Below the pieces are notes generated by a model, which searched no databases, was not told where the DNA came from, and saw only the letters and a program-made list of their open reading frames with translations. From Methylosinus sp. H3A (GTDB taxonomy: Bacteria > Pseudomonadota > Alphaproteobacteria > Rhizobiales > Beijerinckiaceae), in the NCBI RefSeq assembly GCF_015709455.1, contig NZ_JADNQW010000005.1, positions 3,554,001 to 3,618,000 of the forward strand: a DNA stretch of 64,000 bases, in the 5' to 3' direction. The position numbers were made by a program, and so were the translations under genes. Within the stretch, counting starts at the first letter, position 1. Every line of letters starts with the position of its first letter. This document shows, one piece after another, positions 18,703 to 27,181 of the stretch.

Positions 18703-20286
18703 TCAGTCGAACTTCGCCAGCGGGTCGTGGAAGACGCAGCCGGCGCGCTTGATGTCCTCGAGCGTCCACAGATTGTCGCCGCGCACATGCGGCTGCGCGA
18801 TCAGCGTGACGCCGTCGGAGCGCACGCCATGGCCTTCGGCGATGACGTCCGAAAGCTCGCGGCCGAGATATTGCTCGAACAGATTCTGCGCCTCGTAGCG
18901 CTCCGGCTCCGACAGCCACTGGCGCTCGCCCCAATCATCCGTCAGCGAATGCTTGTGGCCGTTGTATTCGTGAACGCGCAGAGAGCCCGTGCCCTTGGCG
19001 AGCGTCGGAATGAACGGCACCTGCGACACGCGGTCGACATAGACCTCGTGGCCGTTCTGGAGCAGCCAGGCGTAGGGGATGAACCCGCTCTTGGGATCCT
19101 CATAGCCGAGCCGCTTCCACTCATTGTAGATCTTGCCGTAGTGATCCGCCCAGCCAGGATAATTCGCCTCGAACCATTCCTGGTCCTGCTCGTCCGGCAG
19201 CGACACGCGCGAGAAGCCGAGCGGCCACAGCGCGAAAGCGGCAAGAGCCAGATCGTGATGCGCCCAATAGGCGTCGCGCTTGGCGTCACGCAGCGAAGCC
19301 GGGCTCTCGACGCCATATTTGCCGAGGCGGCCGATCCAGATTCCACCCCAATCCTCATAGACCCAGCGGTTCCAGGTCTTCACCCAGGGTTCGACCTTGA
19401 ACTTGGAGCCATATTCGAACAGATAGCCGAGCGCCGGCGTGAAATATTTCTGCTGCGTCCAGAAGGCGTTGTTGAGATCGGTGTTGAGATATTTGGCCGC
19501 CGCCGGATCATTGGCGATCGAGACGATCGTCTGATAGCCGTTCGCCATATGGCGCAGCTCGTCCGTTTCGATCGAGAGGAACACCGTCGGCGTGATCTCG
19601 TCGCCATTGGCCGCCGCCCATTCCGTCACCGCGACGATCAGCGGATTGGTGAAGCAGGCCTCGCCGACGAGCTGCAGATTGATCGAGCATTCGACCGCGT
19701 CGCCGGAGATGAATCCGTCGGAGAAGACGCGCTTCATGCCCTTCCACAGCGGGCCGATGGCGCGCGTGCGGCGCGCGTCATTGTGGCCGGCCGGGTCGTG
19801 ATAGTGCTTGGAATAGTAGTGATTGATGAAAGCGCATTGATGCGTGTGACGAATTTCGTCGAGCACTTGCGCGAGATAGCCGTTCTTCTGCTCGGCGGCG
19901 GTGGCAGAATCCCACAGCATCGCCGAACCGGAGATCGCATTATATTCGCCGACCTCGAGGAAGTTCGAGATCACCTTCATCGTCTCGCCCCAGCGAGGAT
20001 GAATCTTGTTGCCGGCGCCCAGACGCGTGAGGCCGTCGAGCAGCGTGCCGAACTGCCGCTCGTCCTTGGCCGCCTCCATGCGGGCGTATTCCTTGGCGAT
20101 GACCTTGAACTGCTCCTTGGTCTGGTTCGCCATACGGTATTTGGTCGCGTATTTCGTACGGTTTTCCTTGAAGTCCCAATTGAAGCTCTGCAGCCATTTA
20201 TGGACTTCCTGCGGCTCGATTCCGACCGGCGCGCGATTGACCTTCAGCGCGTCTGTCGCCGCATTGGTTGCGAGACTGATAGCCAT
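18703..20286 (-). CDS. mmoX: Soluble methane monooxygenase hydroxylase alpha subunit, orphan copy
   Basis: Catalytic subunit of sMMO, which oxidises methane to methanol at a di-iron centre. From ATG 20286, preceded by GGAGGAAAC, it encodes 527 residues, the normal MmoX length. All ligands are at the standard positions: E114, E144, H147, E209, E243 and H246. The pocket residues L110, C151, F188 and T213 are also present. The striking point is context: no mmoY, mmoB, mmoZ, mmoD, mmoC, mmoR or mmoG adjoins it. The gene is followed by hairpins, a terminator and tyrS, and lies opposite a lipase. A duplicated mmoX outside the sMMO operon is known from Methylosinus sporium, so this is probably such a second copy needing MmoY and MmoZ from elsewhere. 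Confidence 0.97.
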   Translation of the reverse strand: MAISLATNAATDALKVNRAPVGIEPQEVHKWLQSFNWDFKENRTKYATKYRMANQTKEQFKVIAKEYARMEAAKDERQFGTLLDGLTRLGAGNKIHPRWGETMKVISNFLEVGEYNAISGSAMLWDSATAAEQKNGYLAQVLDEIRHTHQCAFINHYYSKHYHDPAGHNDARRTRAIGPLWKGMKRVFSDGFISGDAVECSINLQLVGEACFTNPLIVAVTEWAAANGDEITPTVFLSIETDELRHMANGYQTIVSIANDPAAAKYLNTDLNNAFWTQQKYFTPALGYLFEYGSKFKVEPWVKTWNRWVYEDWGGIWIGRLGKYGVESPASLRDAKRDAYWAHHDLALAAFALWPLGFSRVSLPDEQDQEWFEANYPGWADHYGKIYNEWKRLGYEDPKSGFIPYAWLLQNGHEVYVDRVSQVPFIPTLAKGTGSLRVHEYNGHKHSLTDDWGERQWLSEPERYEAQNLFEQYLGRELSDVIAEGHGVRSDGVTLIAQPHVRGDNLWTLEDIKRAGCVFHDPLAKFD

Positions 20287-20440
20287 GTTTCCTCCGCTAG
20301 ATTTTATCTTGTGACGTCGTTCCGCGCAGGCGTTCGCAGAGGCCGAGCGCGGCAGGCGCGCGCTTCGCAACGCAAAGCGCGACACACCGAGGCTCGTGCC
20401 GCCCGCAGACCAGAAGCAATCCCGACGTCAGGTCTTTCAC

Positions 20441-20456
20441 AGCAAGGCGCATGCCG
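20441..20456 (-). promoter_or_regulatory. Sigma-54-type promoter of mmoX
   Basis: On the minus strand CGGCATG, four bases, then TTGCT match the sigma-54 pattern TGGCACG-N4-TTGCW, with the obligatory GG and GC 10 bases apart. Transcription would start near 20430, giving a leader of about 145 bases before ATG 20286. sMMO operons are known to use sigma-54 with the activator MmoR. The two mismatches (first T and fifth C) leave moderate uncertainty. Confidence 0.65.
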
Positions 20457-20598
20457 TAATCTTACGACGCCTAAAAAATGCAGATATTTCGCAATGCGTG
20501 CGTAGTATAAGCACTTAAATAAAAGACATTTGCGGAAATAAATAATACAATGGCATAGATGCGGAACGCTCAAATTCACACCTACACGTAACTATGCG

Positions 20599-20718
20599 AC
20601 AACTGATATCATAATTGGAGATTATTGTCTAATCTCATATTAGAATATATCAATATCATATTTATATGCTTCGATATGTTGTAAAGCAAGTATGATAATT
20701 TTCTGCAGAACAACTGAT
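20599..20718. promoter_or_regulatory. Candidate activator-binding region upstream of mmoX
   Basis: A+T-rich region 170-290 bases upstream of the predicted sigma-54 start. ACAACTGAT occurs at 20599-20607 and 20710-20718, each followed 3-5 bases later by AATTGG. Between them lies the dyad TCTAAT-N5-ATTAGA (20628-20644). Spacing is suitable for sigma-54 enhancer sites (for example MmoR) or a DNA-bending protein. The region may equally serve the divergent lipase gene. Confidence 0.45.
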
Positions 20719-20875
20719 CGAAATTGGCCTTATCACGCGGCATGTGACGAATTGCAGAATTGACGCCGAATTCGTGATTCGTGATCGCGTGCGATCAGAA
20801 CCGTTTCGCCGCCCTGACGCAGAAATCGCTTCCTGCTAGCTTGCGAGCCGTCGCGATCGACGAGGGCCGCTATCG

Positions 20876-22150
20876 ATGAAGTCGAGCAATGTCGTTTTCG
20901 TTCATGGCCTGATGGGATGGGGGCCGAATGATCTCGGCGGGCTTCCCTATTGGGGCGACGCTCCGGCGCAATTTACGCCGCGCTTTCGCACCCATCTCGC
21001 CAAATGCGGGCCGCTCAGCTCGGTCCATGATTGCGCCTGCGAGCTTTTCGCGCAGATCGTCGGCGCGCGCATCGATTATGGCGAGAGCCATAGCGCCGGC
21101 GCCGGCCATGCGCGCTTCTCGCGCGATTATACCGGCCGCGGCTTCGTCGAGGGCTGGTCGGCCGAAAATCCGGTGATTGTGATCGGCCACAGCGCCGGCG
21201 CTCAGACCTGCCGTATGCTGCAAAATCTTCTGGCCCGGGATTTCTGGGGCGTCGGTTCGAGCGCCGATTGGGTGGAGGCGATCGTCGCCATCTCTGGTCC
21301 GCTCAATGGCTCGACACTCGCCTATCGCTATTGCGACGAAGAGCAGGGCAAGCCCAAAATGCTGCCGAGCGCGCTGGTCGCCGGCGCCCTTTCCGTCGTT
21401 TCTGCTTTGTCCAGCGTCGGCGCGTCGCGCCTCTATGATCTGCATCTCGATCATTGGACGCGCGAAGAGGCGAGCGGCGAATTATTCGCGCAGCGACTCG
21501 ACGCCAGCCGCTTCGTCGAGAGCGGCGACAATCTAGGATGCGACGTCACTCTGCACGGCGCCGCGCACCTCAATCGGTCTCTGGAGACCTTCGAGAACAG
21601 CCTCTATCTCTCGTTCGTCTCCAGCGCGACGCGCGAGGGGAGTTTTTTGGGCTTGCCCTTTCTGAGCAAAAGGCATCGCCCCGACCGCGCCATGGATCTG
21701 ACGATGCGGGATTCGGCGAATTACATAGCGACACGTCCAGATTTCGCCGTGGCGCCGACGCCCGATTGGGGAAGCGGAGAGCTGACGATGGCGCTCTGGC
21801 GCGAGAATGACGGCGTCGTGAATATGATCTCTCAGCGCTTTCCGTTCATCGGCCGCGCACATCCAGTCGGCGGCGAGGGGATTTTCGGCTTCGAAGATCG
21901 GCTCGAGCGAGGAAAATGGCGCCACCAGCGGCTGGACGAGGCGTTCGGCAGAGCCTTCGACCACAATGCCGCGACCCATGGCGCGCGCATGAAGCCTTTC
22001 GAGAAAGGCGGGCGCGAGGCGAATAGGGAACTCTACCGAAAGCTCGCGCATCTTCTCGACACATTCGACGCTGGTCGAAGCGAGCGAGGGGGCGCGCAGA
22101 CAAATTCGTCTGCGCGCGTCACTGCAATAGTCTCGACGGAGCGGAGCTAG
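20876..22150 (+). CDS. Lipase of the Staphylococcus/Geobacillus (I.5-like) family
   Basis: A 424-residue alpha/beta hydrolase with the oxyanion motif VVFVHGLMGWG at the N-terminus and the nucleophile elbow VIGHSAGAQ. The segment LYDLHLDHWTREE resembles the zinc-site insertion of family I.5 lipases. Acid and histidine candidates lie in ENDGVVNMIS and in the region GKWRHQRLD. There is no signal peptide, which is unusual for this normally secreted family and suggests a cytoplasmic or differently exported enzyme acting on lipid esters. It is divergent from mmoX across a 589-base A+T-rich region and may share regulation, but nothing shows that directly. Confidence 0.8.
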   Translation: MKSSNVVFVHGLMGWGPNDLGGLPYWGDAPAQFTPRFRTHLAKCGPLSSVHDCACELFAQIVGARIDYGESHSAGAGHARFSRDYTGRGFVEGWSAENPVIVIGHSAGAQTCRMLQNLLARDFWGVGSSADWVEAIVAISGPLNGSTLAYRYCDEEQGKPKMLPSALVAGALSVVSALSSVGASRLYDLHLDHWTREEASGELFAQRLDASRFVESGDNLGCDVTLHGAAHLNRSLETFENSLYLSFVSSATREGSFLGLPFLSKRHRPDRAMDLTMRDSANYIATRPDFAVAPTPDWGSGELTMALWRENDGVVNMISQRFPFIGRAHPVGGEGIFGFEDRLERGKWRHQRLDEAFGRAFDHNAATHGARMKPFEKGGREANRELYRKLAHLLDTFDAGRSERGGAQTNSSARVTAIVSTERS

Positions 22151-22373
22151 GTCTCTGTGTCGCGTCCGCGACATGCCATGCGGCGCAATGGCTTTCCGAG
22201 CGCTTGCGGAATGCGCGTTCCTTCACGAAGCGAAGGCCGGCGGATCGCATCTCGCCTTCGTCGTCGAACTCCATCGAGAACGCCAAGTCCGAGCCGTCGG
22301 TGCGTAGCGTGGGATCGCGGATCAAAGCCGTCGAGGGAAACGGGAGCGTCAGAATTGCGAGCTTCTGCGTCAT
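22119..22373 (-). CDS. Short hypothetical protein (84 aa)
   Basis: From ATG 22373 the product starts MTQKLAILTLPFPSTALIRD. It has an ordinary amino-acid composition, unlike arginine-rich shadow frames, with a charged centre (MEFDDEGEMRSAGLRFVKER). I do not recognise it. The last 32 bases overlap the lipase 3' end on the other strand. No strong ribosome site is visible and a terminator separates it from the DUF2076 gene upstream, so it would need its own promoter. It may be real but is weakly supported. Confidence 0.4.
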   Translation of the reverse strand: MTQKLAILTLPFPSTALIRDPTLRTDGSDLAFSMEFDDEGEMRSAGLRFVKERAFRKRSESHCAAWHVADATQRPSSAPSRLLQ

Positions 22374-22413
22374 ATCGCGCTCGGCCAATGAAGCGATGAA
22401 GGCGATCGAGATC

Positions 22414-22445
22414 AAAAAAAGCGGCGCGCCGGAGAGGCGCGCCGC
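22414..22445 (-). terminator. Rho-independent terminator after DUF2076 gene
   Basis: On the minus strand GCGGCGCGCC pairs with GGCGCGCCGC around a 5-base loop, followed by seven T. It lies 23 bases beyond the stop of the DUF2076 gene. Confidence 0.9.
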
Positions 22446-22468
22446 GATTTCAATTCGAACTCGCCCGA

Positions 22469-23263
22469 TCACACGTCGAAGCCGCCGTCTCCGCCGCCAT
22501 CGTCGAAGCCGCCGGCATCCGTGTCATAGTCGGCGCTCTGCACATCGGGGCCGCCCGGATCGGGATTGGCGTAGCCGGCGTCCGGATAGGGGGCGCCGCC
22601 CTGGTCGCCGTAGTAGTTGTTGATGATCGTGTCGCCGCCGCCGGCGTTCGCATGCTCGAAGCCCGAGCCTATGCCGAGATTGCTCCCCGCGCCGCCGGCT
22701 CCGCCATGGAACAGGCCGCGAATCGAATCGGCGAGCAGCACGCCGCCGGCGACGCCCGCTGCCGCGCCCAGCGCGCCCTTCAGAAAGCCGCCGCCAGCGG
22801 CCGGCTGCTGCGGCGGATAGCCCGGAGGAGCATAACCAGGAGGGGTGTAGCCGGGAGGCGCATAACCCGGCGCTGCGGCAGGAGCCGCGCCCCAGGGACC
22901 GCCCGGCGCCTGCTGCGGATAGGCCGGCTGCTGGCCATAGCCCGGAGGCGGGGCCGGACGCGGCGGGGGCGGGGCCTGCCGCTGGGCGCCGCCGAACAAG
23001 CCGCCGAGGAACCCGCCGGACTGCTGCTGCGGCCGGCTCTCCAGCTCATGCACGCGGCTGTCGAGCTCCTGCAGGCGTTGATTGGCCGCCTGCAGCGCCT
23101 GATCCTGCACCAGAACGGTCTGCGCCAGCAGATAGGGCGCGCCCGGCTGCGACTTCAGCTGCTCGGCGATGAAACTCTCCGCCTCCTGATCGCGCTGACC
23201 GCCGGCGGCGCTGCGCGTACGCTCGAACAGACCGGCAAGCAGTTGGCGTTCTTCGGGTGACAT
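22469..23263 (-). CDS. DUF2076 protein with Pro/Gly-rich region
   Basis: A 264-residue protein. The DUF2076 N-terminus MSPEERQLLAGLFERTRSAA is followed by a helical region with a probable coiled coil (QALQAANQRLQELDSRVHEL, about residues 55-80). A long PPGY-type repeat stretch follows (about 105-165), then a glycine-alanine segment GALGAAAGVAGGVLLADSI that could contact membrane, and an acidic Asp/Gly tail. ATG 23263 has GGGAGAG before it. Function of the family is unknown. Low-complexity composition suggests a surface or envelope-associated protein. It is upstream of a strong terminator and monocistronic. Confidence 0.85.
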   Translation of the reverse strand: MSPEERQLLAGLFERTRSAAGGQRDQEAESFIAEQLKSQPGAPYLLAQTVLVQDQALQAANQRLQELDSRVHELESRPQQQSGGFLGGLFGGAQRQAPPPPRPAPPPGYGQQPAYPQQAPGGPWGAAPAAAPGYAPPGYTPPGYAPPGYPPQQPAAGGGFLKGALGAAAGVAGGVLLADSIRGLFHGGAGGAGSNLGIGSGFEHANAGGGDTIINNYYGDQGGAPYPDAGYANPDPGGPDVQSADYDTDAGGFDDGGGDGGFDV

Positions 23264-23400
23264 GTGTCTCTCCCAGTTGGAACCCGCCCTCTTCGCGGGC
23301 GTGGCGCCAGAAATATGGGAGCGCCCCTTCCCTCTGCCAAGGGCCGCGGCCGCGCTCGAGACCCGAGTTTCGACGGCGGAAAATGCAAGGCGTCGGCGCG

Positions 23401-24540
23401 TCAGTCGCCGGCGAGCGCCATGTCGTCGCGATGGATGATTTCGTCCGGCCCTTTGAAACCGAGCAGTCCCTCTATGTCGCGCGAGGAGCGGCCGATGATG
23501 CGGGCCGCGTCCAATGCGTCGTAAGTCACGAGTCCGCGACCGATTTCCCCGCCCGCCGCATTGCGGATCACGACGCAATCGCCGCGCGCGAAGCCGCCTT
23601 CGAGCGCCGTGACGCCGGCCGGCAGCAGGCTCTTGCCGGAAAACAGCGCGCGCGCCGCGCCGTCGTCCACATGCACCACGCCCTTGGGCTCGAGCGAGCC
23701 GGCGATCCATTTTTTTCGCGCCGTCACCGGCGAGGAGGGCGTGAGGAACCAAGTGCAGGGCCCACCTTCCGCTATGCGGGTGAGCGGCGCCTCCACGCGG
23801 CCGTCGGCGATGACCATATGGGCGCCGCCGGTGGTCGCGATCTTGGCCGCCTCGATCTTGGTGCGCATTCCCCCGCGCGAAAATTGCGAGGCGGCGCCGC
23901 CGGCCATCGCCTCCACCTCCGCCGTGACCCGCGGAACGATCTCGATCAGCTTGGCATTCGGATCGCTCGCCGGCGGGGCGGTGTAGAGACCGTCGACGTC
24001 CGAGAGCAGCACCAAAAGATCGGCGCTCGCCATTGTCGCGACGCGGGCGGCGAGCCGGTCATTGTCGCCATAGCGGATCTCGGAGGTCGCGACCGTGTCG
24101 TTCTCGTTGATGACGGGAACCGCCCTGAGCGCGAGCAGCCGAGTCAGGCATTCGCGGGCGTAGAGATAACGGCGGCGTTCCTCCGTATCGCCGAAGGTGA
24201 CGAGAATCTGCCCCGCCGTGATGCCGAGATCGCCCAGCGTCTCCGCCCATATTCGGGCGAGGGCGATCTGGCCTACGGCGGCCGCCGCCTGGCTGTCCTC
24301 GAGCGGCAGCGGGCCGGAGGGCAGACCCAGAACGCTGCGTCCCAGCGCCACGGCGCCCGAGGAGACGACGAGCACATCCGCGCCGCGCCGATGCGCAGCC
24401 GCGAGATCGCCGGCGAGCCGCGCCAGCCACTCGCGCTTCACCTTCGCCTCGCGAGGATCGACGAGCAGCGAGGAGCCGACCTTGACGACGATGCGGCGGA
24501 AGGAATCGAGCGTTGGACGTTTCACGGGAGACCGGCTCAT
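23401..24540 (-). CDS. proB: Glutamate 5-kinase
   Basis: First enzyme of proline synthesis: phosphorylates glutamate to gamma-glutamyl phosphate in the cytoplasm. From ATG 24540 ([20 protein letters not shown]) it encodes 379 residues. Amino-acid-kinase motifs are visible: [29 protein letters not shown] and the nucleotide region [30 protein letters not shown]-terminal PUA domain covers about residues 285-370. proA and obgE, often adjacent in alphaproteobacteria, are not in the window next to it. The reading frame extends further upstream but the conserved family start is at 24540. Confidence 0.95.
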   Translation of the reverse strand: MSRSPVKRPTLDSFRRIVVKVGSSLLVDPREAKVKREWLARLAGDLAAAHRRGADVLVVSSGAVALGRSVLGLPSGPLPLEDSQAAAAVGQIALARIWAETLGDLGITAGQILVTFGDTEERRRYLYARECLTRLLALRAVPVINENDTVATSEIRYGDNDRLAARVATMASADLLVLLSDVDGLYTAPPASDPNAKLIEIVPRVTAEVEAMAGGAASQFSRGGMRTKIEAAKIATTGGAHMVIADGRVEAPLTRIAEGGPCTWFLTPSSPVTARKKWIAGSLEPKGVVHVDDGAARALFSGKSLLPAGVTALEGGFARGDCVVIRNAAGGEIGRGLVTYDALDAARIIGRSSRDIEGLLGFKGPDEIIHRDDMALAGD

Positions 24541-24710
24541 TCGAGATGCGGGATGGCTGACGACGCGACTTATAGCCCGTCTGCCGAGAAAGCCCACCCC
24601 GCGCCAGTCGGCGAACGGACATGGACCGGAAACGCGGGAGAGAATTTCCGCCGCGCATCCGACACTGCGCCGCTTCATTCTGAGCGCGCTGACAAAGACT
24701 GAGGAATTAG

Positions 24711-25541
24711 ATGCGCGAGAAAATTGCTTTGACGCGACGTGGCCTCGTGGCCGTGGCGCTCGCCGGTTCGGCGACCGCCGTCCTTCCGGAGACCGCCTCT
24801 CCCGAACCCGCCGCCCCTCCATTGACGGCGGCGGCGGAGGAGGGGCCCTTCTATCTCGATCTCGACCTGCGGCGGTCGGACATCGCCGAAGGGCTCGCCG
24901 GCGTCCCGCTGGACATTGCTTTCATCGTCCACGACGAAACCGGCGCGATCTTTCCGGGCGCCCGCGTCGATATCTGGCATTGTGACGCGCAGGGCCGCTA
25001 TTCCGGCTTTGGCGGCCAGGGCGAGGACAGACGGCTCGATCTCTCGGGAAAGACGTTTCTGAGGGGCGCGCAAATCACCGGGGCGGATGGACGCGCGCGC
25101 TTCTCGAGCGTCTATCCCGGCTGGTATCCCGGCCGCACCACCCATGTTCATTTCAAGATCATCGATGGCGCGACCGCCCGGCTGACCTCGCAGATATTCC
25201 TGCCCGACGCGCTGAGCGAATTCCTCTACGCCAATCTCGGCGACTATGCGCGCGGCCGTCTGCGCGACACGCTGAATTCGACGGATGGAATAGCGCTCGC
25301 CGCCGGCGAGACGACGCGCGGCGAGGTGCGCGAGAGCGCGGGCCGCTATGTCGCGACGCTGCAGGTGCGAATCGACCGAAAGGCGGTGCGCGCCGTGCCG
25401 CCGCCGCCCTTCCAGCCGCCGCCGCGTGGCGACCATTTCGCCGGCCCGCCGCTCGGCGGACCGCCTCCCGGGGGACCGCCGCGCCGTGCGGTTCCGGAAG
25501 GCGCAGAGCGTTTGAAGGCGCTGATTCCAAAGGCCGGCTGA
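24711..25541 (+). CDS. Exported intradiol ring-cleavage dioxygenase homologue
   Basis: A 276-residue protein with the dioxygenase_C fold of catechol and protocatechuate dioxygenases. The Fe(III)-ligand signature is present: Tyr in GRYSGFGG, then Tyr, His and His in [16 protein letters not shown]. An N-terminal twin-arginine-like leader ([17 protein letters not shown]) points to export. The C-terminus is a proline/glycine-rich tail of about 50 residues ([11 protein letters not shown]), unusual for aromatic-degradation enzymes. Exported relatives are widespread with unproven substrates. No other aromatic catabolism gene is nearby, so a catabolic role is not supported by context. Confidence 0.85.
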   Translation: MREKIALTRRGLVAVALAGSATAVLPETASPEPAAPPLTAAAEEGPFYLDLDLRRSDIAEGLAGVPLDIAFIVHDETGAIFPGARVDIWHCDAQGRYSGFGGQGEDRRLDLSGKTFLRGAQITGADGRARFSSVYPGWYPGRTTHVHFKIIDGATARLTSQIFLPDALSEFLYANLGDYARGRLRDTLNSTDGIALAAGETTRGEVRESAGRYVATLQVRIDRKAVRAVPPPPFQPPPRGDHFAGPPLGGPPPGGPPRRAVPEGAERLKALIPKAG

Positions 25542-25677
25542 TCATCGCAAACCCGTGTCGCGAGCCCGGATCTGATTCACGCAGACACTGCGGCTCGACC
25601 GCGCGGCGACGCCTTGCTTTCGCCACAGGGCGCTCTCAGTCTGCGATCATTCCGGCTTCGTCAGGAGCCGAAGCGAG

Positions 25678-25715
25678 AAACGCCCCGACCTCGGATGAAC
25701 AGGCGGGGCGTTTTT
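25678..25715 (+). terminator. Rho-independent terminator after dioxygenase gene
   Basis: CGCCCCG (25681-25687) pairs with CGGGGCG (25704-25710) around a 16-base loop, followed by five T. It lies about 140 bases downstream of the dioxygenase stop. Confidence 0.8.
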
Positions 25716-26090
25716 GTATTCGCCGACAGTTTTCCGCGATCGGCGCTCGCTGGAGCGGCCGCGGGAAGAAAGCGATCGTGTAAATCCGGGTGAGGGCGCT
25801 GGCAGGTGTGGAGTGACTAGCCATTCTGTTTTGCTTCAGCGGGTTGGACAGATATCTTCCGCTTTTCCAGCGCTGGGATAATCTAATCATATCAACGGCA
25901 TGTCTATGGCCCTGTCCCACTCTTCGGCGCTGCCCCCAGCCAGGTAGAAGGGCGTGCCGTTAGCCGTCGCGCTGGGGGACAAATTCGGAGGACGACACGT
26001 CCGCGTGCCGGAGGATGAGCGTCGCCGTTCGCCGGAAAGCGCCAACCGGTCTATTCGTTTTGCGGGGGAAACGTCGAGGCGACGTCATCG
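25716..26090. other. Intergenic region without a convincing gene
   Basis: About 375 bases. It contains an 8-bp inverted repeat, CCCCCAGC (25933-25940) and GCTGGGGG (25971-25978). A minus-strand stretch with protein-like composition has no start codon or ribosome site. No gene can be supported. Confidence 0.5.
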
Positions 26091-26294
26091 TCAATTGCGG
26101 CCTTCGACGTCGGCGCGCGCCTGTTCCTCTTCCAGAAGTGATAATCTCGCCATTTGCAAGAAATATTCGACCATTGGATCTGACTGCTTGGCCTCGACGA
26201 TCAGATAGTCGATCAGGCTCAACATCGTCGATACGCGATCGAATTCAGCGACTGCCGACTGCTTCGACGATTCCGTGGGATTTTTTCGAATCAT
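26091..26294 (-). CDS. Hypothetical protein (67 aa), second of a pair
   Basis: From ATG 26294 it encodes MIRKNPTESSKQSAVAEFDR and then a helical segment (VSTMLSLIDYLIVEAKQSDP, ARLSLLEEEQARA). The composition is amphipathic and acidic, as for a small soluble helical protein. Not recognised. It follows another 67-residue gene on the same strand after 95 bases and may form a two-gene unit with it. Confidence 0.6.
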   Translation of the reverse strand: MIRKNPTESSKQSAVAEFDRVSTMLSLIDYLIVEAKQSDPMVEYFLQMARLSLLEEEQARADVEGRN

Positions 26295-26389
26295 GTGCCT
26301 ACGCCCGGAGCCGATCCCGTATTTTCGCTGATCGGACCAGGGTTTAGGGGAGGCCGCAACGAAAAAAGACGGCCTCTGCGAAAAATGCC

Positions 26390-26593
26390 TCAATGACCAT
26401 GCTTACGCCGCCACTCTGCATATTGCTTCTCGATCCAGTCGCTGTGTTGTGGGTAGCGATTGGCGAGGTCGGCTATAACCTTCCCGACGCCCGTCACGGC
26501 GACGTCCCAGGAGGTTTTTTCGTCCTCGAGAAGCCGATCGGTGTTCTCAAGTGTTCGCGCGACGAGGCGCGCGAGATCTGGATCGACCGACAT
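26390..26593 (-). CDS. Hypothetical protein (67 aa), first of a pair
   Basis: From ATG 26593 it encodes MSVDPDLARLVARTLENTDR, continuing LLEDEKTSWDVAVTGVGKVI and ending WIEKQYAEWRRKHGH. It is a small soluble helical protein rich in charged residues, not recognised. The frame extends 9 codons upstream to 26620, but MSVDPDL is the more natural start. The neighbour at 26091-26294 has the same length but no clear sequence similarity. A toxin-antitoxin arrangement is conceivable but no known motif supports it. Confidence 0.6.
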   Translation of the reverse strand: MSVDPDLARLVARTLENTDRLLEDEKTSWDVAVTGVGKVIADLANRYPQHSDWIEKQYAEWRRKHGH

Positions 26594-26980
26594 GTCGATA
26601 CCTCGTTCGACGCCAATCATTGGCGCGCCGGTCCCATAGCAACGAACGGTTGCTGGCCGCCTAAATCAATCGATCAAATTTCGTTAATGCAGAAAGAGCC
26701 CCGCCGGTGCTTCACCGGCGGGGCTCTTTCTTGGTTCATTCGAGATGGTCGAGGTTTGCGCGGATCACCGTCCGGCGGCGCCGGAACGCTCGACGACTGA
26801 ATGACGTTGGGGCAGGTCTCGAGACCTTACGTTGGTGGGCGAAAAGCAAGCGCCTCGCATCGGGCGCCGTAAGGCTGATCGGGGGAATTGGCAGGGGAAC
26901 AGCATGTCATACCGAGTGGGGCGGACGCTGCCCCGCATGGCATAAGATCCTGATTTCTATTGCTTTATTTTTGAATCTGG
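26594..26980. other. Intergenic region between 67-aa gene and tRNA-Trp
   Basis: About 387 bases. It holds a strong bidirectional hairpin (26693-26729, listed separately) and otherwise no gene I can support. Confidence 0.5.
26693..26729. terminator. Strong bidirectional terminator-like hairpin
   Basis: A 16-bp stem (arm AAGAGCCCCGCCGGT and complement) closed by a short CTTC-containing loop and flanked by A and T tracts. It probably ends transcription of tRNA-Trp on the minus strand or shields the small-gene pair. Confidence 0.7.
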
Positions 26981-27054
26981 CAGGAGTGGAGGGACTCGAA
27001 CCCCCAACCCCCGGTTTTGGAGACCGGTGCTCTAGCCGATTGAGCTACACTCCT
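26981..27054 (-). tRNA. trnW: tRNA-Trp (CCA anticodon)
   Basis: A 74-nt cloverleaf on the minus strand: acceptor AGGAGTG/CACTCCT, D-arm GCTC/GAGC, anticodon stem CCGGT/ACCGG with loop CTCCAAA (anticodon CCA), T-arm with TTCGAGT. The CCA end is not encoded. Confidence 0.97.
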
Positions 27055-27181
27055 GCGGTGACGGCGCGCCGTCGGGGCTCTCATGCCGCATCGCGGCCGA
27101 GGATGCAAGCGCCGGGGCTTGCCCGGGCGCATTTTCGCGTCGAGGACGAGCGCCGGGTCCAGCCCCCGGCGCATTTTGGCG

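Noticed and set aside
20287..22150. Other sMMO genes around mmoX
   Set aside because: Both sides were checked: upstream is a lipase on the opposite strand, downstream is tyrS. No mmoY, B, Z, D, C, R or G is present.
25880..25990. Protein-like minus-strand translation ending at a TGA near 25890
   Set aside because: No start codon, ribosome site or recognised family; possibly a gene remnant, but not supportable.
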